Source: Spartobacteria bacterium (GTDB lineage Bacteria; Verrucomicrobiota; Verrucomicrobiia; Chthoniobacterales; UBA10450). From it: a stretch of 64,000 bases of DNA. Made by a program: the position numbers and the translations under genes. The DNA lies in contig JAJPGZ010000003.1 of the NCBI GenBank assembly GCA_021325495.1, positions 186,001 to 250,000 of the forward strand, read 5' to 3'. The notes below the pieces were generated by a model, which was not told the origin of the DNA, made no database searches, and saw nothing but the letters and a program-made list of their open reading frames with translations. Shown here piece after piece: positions 63,068-64,000 of this stretch; position 1 is the first letter of the stretch, and every line of letters begins with the position of its first letter.

Positions 63068-64000
63068 GGCCGTTCGTTAGGCCATCGACGTATTCGCGGA
63101 AGATGCTTTTGCGTTCGACGTTGTCGATCTTGCGCGTGCCTTCGTAATCGCCGGCCTGGATGCGCGCGAACGCCTCCTTGCTGTTCATGACGTACGGTTC
63201 GCAATATACGACCGGACAGCGGTAGAGCCGGTTCGCGAGCAAATTGCGCGCGTAAACGTACCCACTCGTGCCGATCTTCGTCGTCGTGAGCGTAGTCGGA
63301 TATTGAAACGGCGGCAGACCGGTTTCTTTCGCCATCGCGGTCGCGACCGTGTCAGAGAGCGGGAGTTCCTCGTCGTAAGCGCGACTGAGTAAACGCCGCA
63401 CCATTTCGAAACGTTCGTCGTCGAAATCGAGTTCGTCTTTCAAATAGGAACCGTTCACGAGCAGATGAAGATGATTCACGTCGGTCAAAGTCGGATTGGC
63501 CGGATCGCCCCAGCCCTCGGCGTTGAAATGCAGACAAACTACAACGTCGGGATGCAGCTTCGTGTTTACGCGCACCGCGCGTCGACGGATTTCGCTGTAG
63601 CGATAAAAAAGAATCTCGCTCTGAAAACGGATTGTGCCTTCTTTCGTTGGGTCTTTGGGGTTGAGCACTTCATCGCGCGGCCGCGGCACGCCGTTCTTGA
63701 TCAAAATCTTTCGCGCAAGATCGACAAAATCATTCGGGCGCATCGGCGTGACCGGCTCGGTGCTGTTGCGCACAAAGAAAACTTTTGCGCCTAACGAGCG
63801 GAGTCTCGGCGCCAGAAGTCGCGCGACGGTGAGGGTGAGGTCGCCTTCCGTCACCGGTTTGCTGTTGTTCACTTTGAACCAGCGCTCTTCCATCTTGGCC
63901 CACTCGCCGCCGAGATGACCGGGATCGAGCGCGACGCGCAAACCGGAGAGCGGCTTGTCGCCGTGAAATTTGCCTAACGATTGTGCCGGTCGCCAGAGTC
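63039..64000 (-). CDS. N-acetylmuramoyl-L-alanine amidase-like protein, 5' end cut by window edge
   Basis: The frame is open through the right edge (LWRPAQSLGKFHGDKPLSGL precedes the first possible internal start), so the true start lies outside. The visible 320 residues contain VALDPGHLGGEWAKMEER (zinc His), EGDLTLTVARLLAPRL (Glu), VVVCLHFNAEGWGDP (His) and VVYCEPYVMNS (Glu position), an amidase_3-like layout with a large insertion. Convergent with aroB, overlapping 29 bp. Confidence 0.82.
   Translation of the reverse strand, partial: LWRPAQSLGKFHGDKPLSGLRVALDPGHLGGEWAKMEERWFKVNNSKPVTEGDLTLTVARLLAPRLRSLGAKVFFVRNSTEPVTPMRPNDFVDLARKILIKNGVPRPRDEVLNPKDPTKEGTIRFQSEILFYRYSEIRRRAVRVNTKLHPDVVVCLHFNAEGWGDPANPTLTDVNHLHLLVNGSYLKDELDFDDERFEMVRRLLSRAYDEELPLSDTVATAMAKETGLPPFQYPTTLTTTKIGTSGYVYARNLLANRLYRCPVVYCEPYVMNSKEAFARIQAGDYEGTRKIDNVERKSIFREYVDGLTNGLTDYYRRAR

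Overview
The window is gene-dense (about 95% coding by eye, GC around 56-57%) and most likely comes from a Verrucomicrobiota bacterium. The evidence is the order of the type IV pilus-like locus at the left end (small periplasmic protein, PilM/PilN fusion, two one-helix proteins, secretin), which matches the Akkermansia Amuc_1102 to Amuc_1098 locus, together with a PEP-CTERM protein, McsA/McsB/ClpC and many signal-peptide-bearing proteins without homologues I can name. No gap without a gene exceeds 300 bp; the longest (46194-46467) holds a good intrinsic terminator.

Layout. 1-592 is coaE, cut by the window edge. 613-7724 (minus) is the pilus/secretin operon. 7820-9741 holds a UDP-glucuronate decarboxylase and a PEP-CTERM propeller; 9825 is trpS. 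10822-15153 (minus) is an Mla-type lipid transport operon (mlaE, mlaF, mlaD plus a PIN-TRAM membrane protein), interrupted by a REP-associated tyrosine transposase (RAYT) flanked by inverted REP sequences. 15220-16604 is a lipoprotein and a Xer recombinase. 16632-20729 is the clpC-mcsB-mcsA protein-arginine-phosphorylation operon. 20808-31788 holds ilvE, an ABC ATPase, membrane and secreted proteins, trmL-tal, an aldo/keto reductase and a class III aminotransferase. 31889-38575 is the purL-methyltransferase-purF-purM run. tRNA-Val(TAC) is at 39096. The rest contains a TPR membrane protein, an SGNH hydrolase, a racemase homologue, a DUF885 protein, an FAD/Rieske oxidoreductase, lysS, an ACT protein, a cell-wall amidase, nnr, uvrB, holA, a pseudopilin, aroB and a second amidase cut by the right edge.

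The striking signal is not a gene. The non-palindromic 10-mer AAGATCGACA occurs about 109 times (hand count, 56 on + and 53 on -), one per ~590 bp, where about 0.1 would be expected by chance. It falls in all gene classes and reading frames and is over-represented between genes. When two same-strand copies lie close together they are always 15 or 16 bp apart (10 pairs counting one with a single mismatch), and several pairs encode the hydrophobic core of signal peptides. A second word, CGTTAGGC, occurs about 55 times. The density resembles the DNA uptake sequences of Neisseria and Pasteurellaceae, and a pilus-type secretin operon lies in the same window, so a natural-transformation uptake code is my leading hypothesis. 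A further layer is a set of hairpin (REPIN-like) elements, some inserted in frame in purL, aroB and the pilus operon, with a resident RAYT that could mobilise them.
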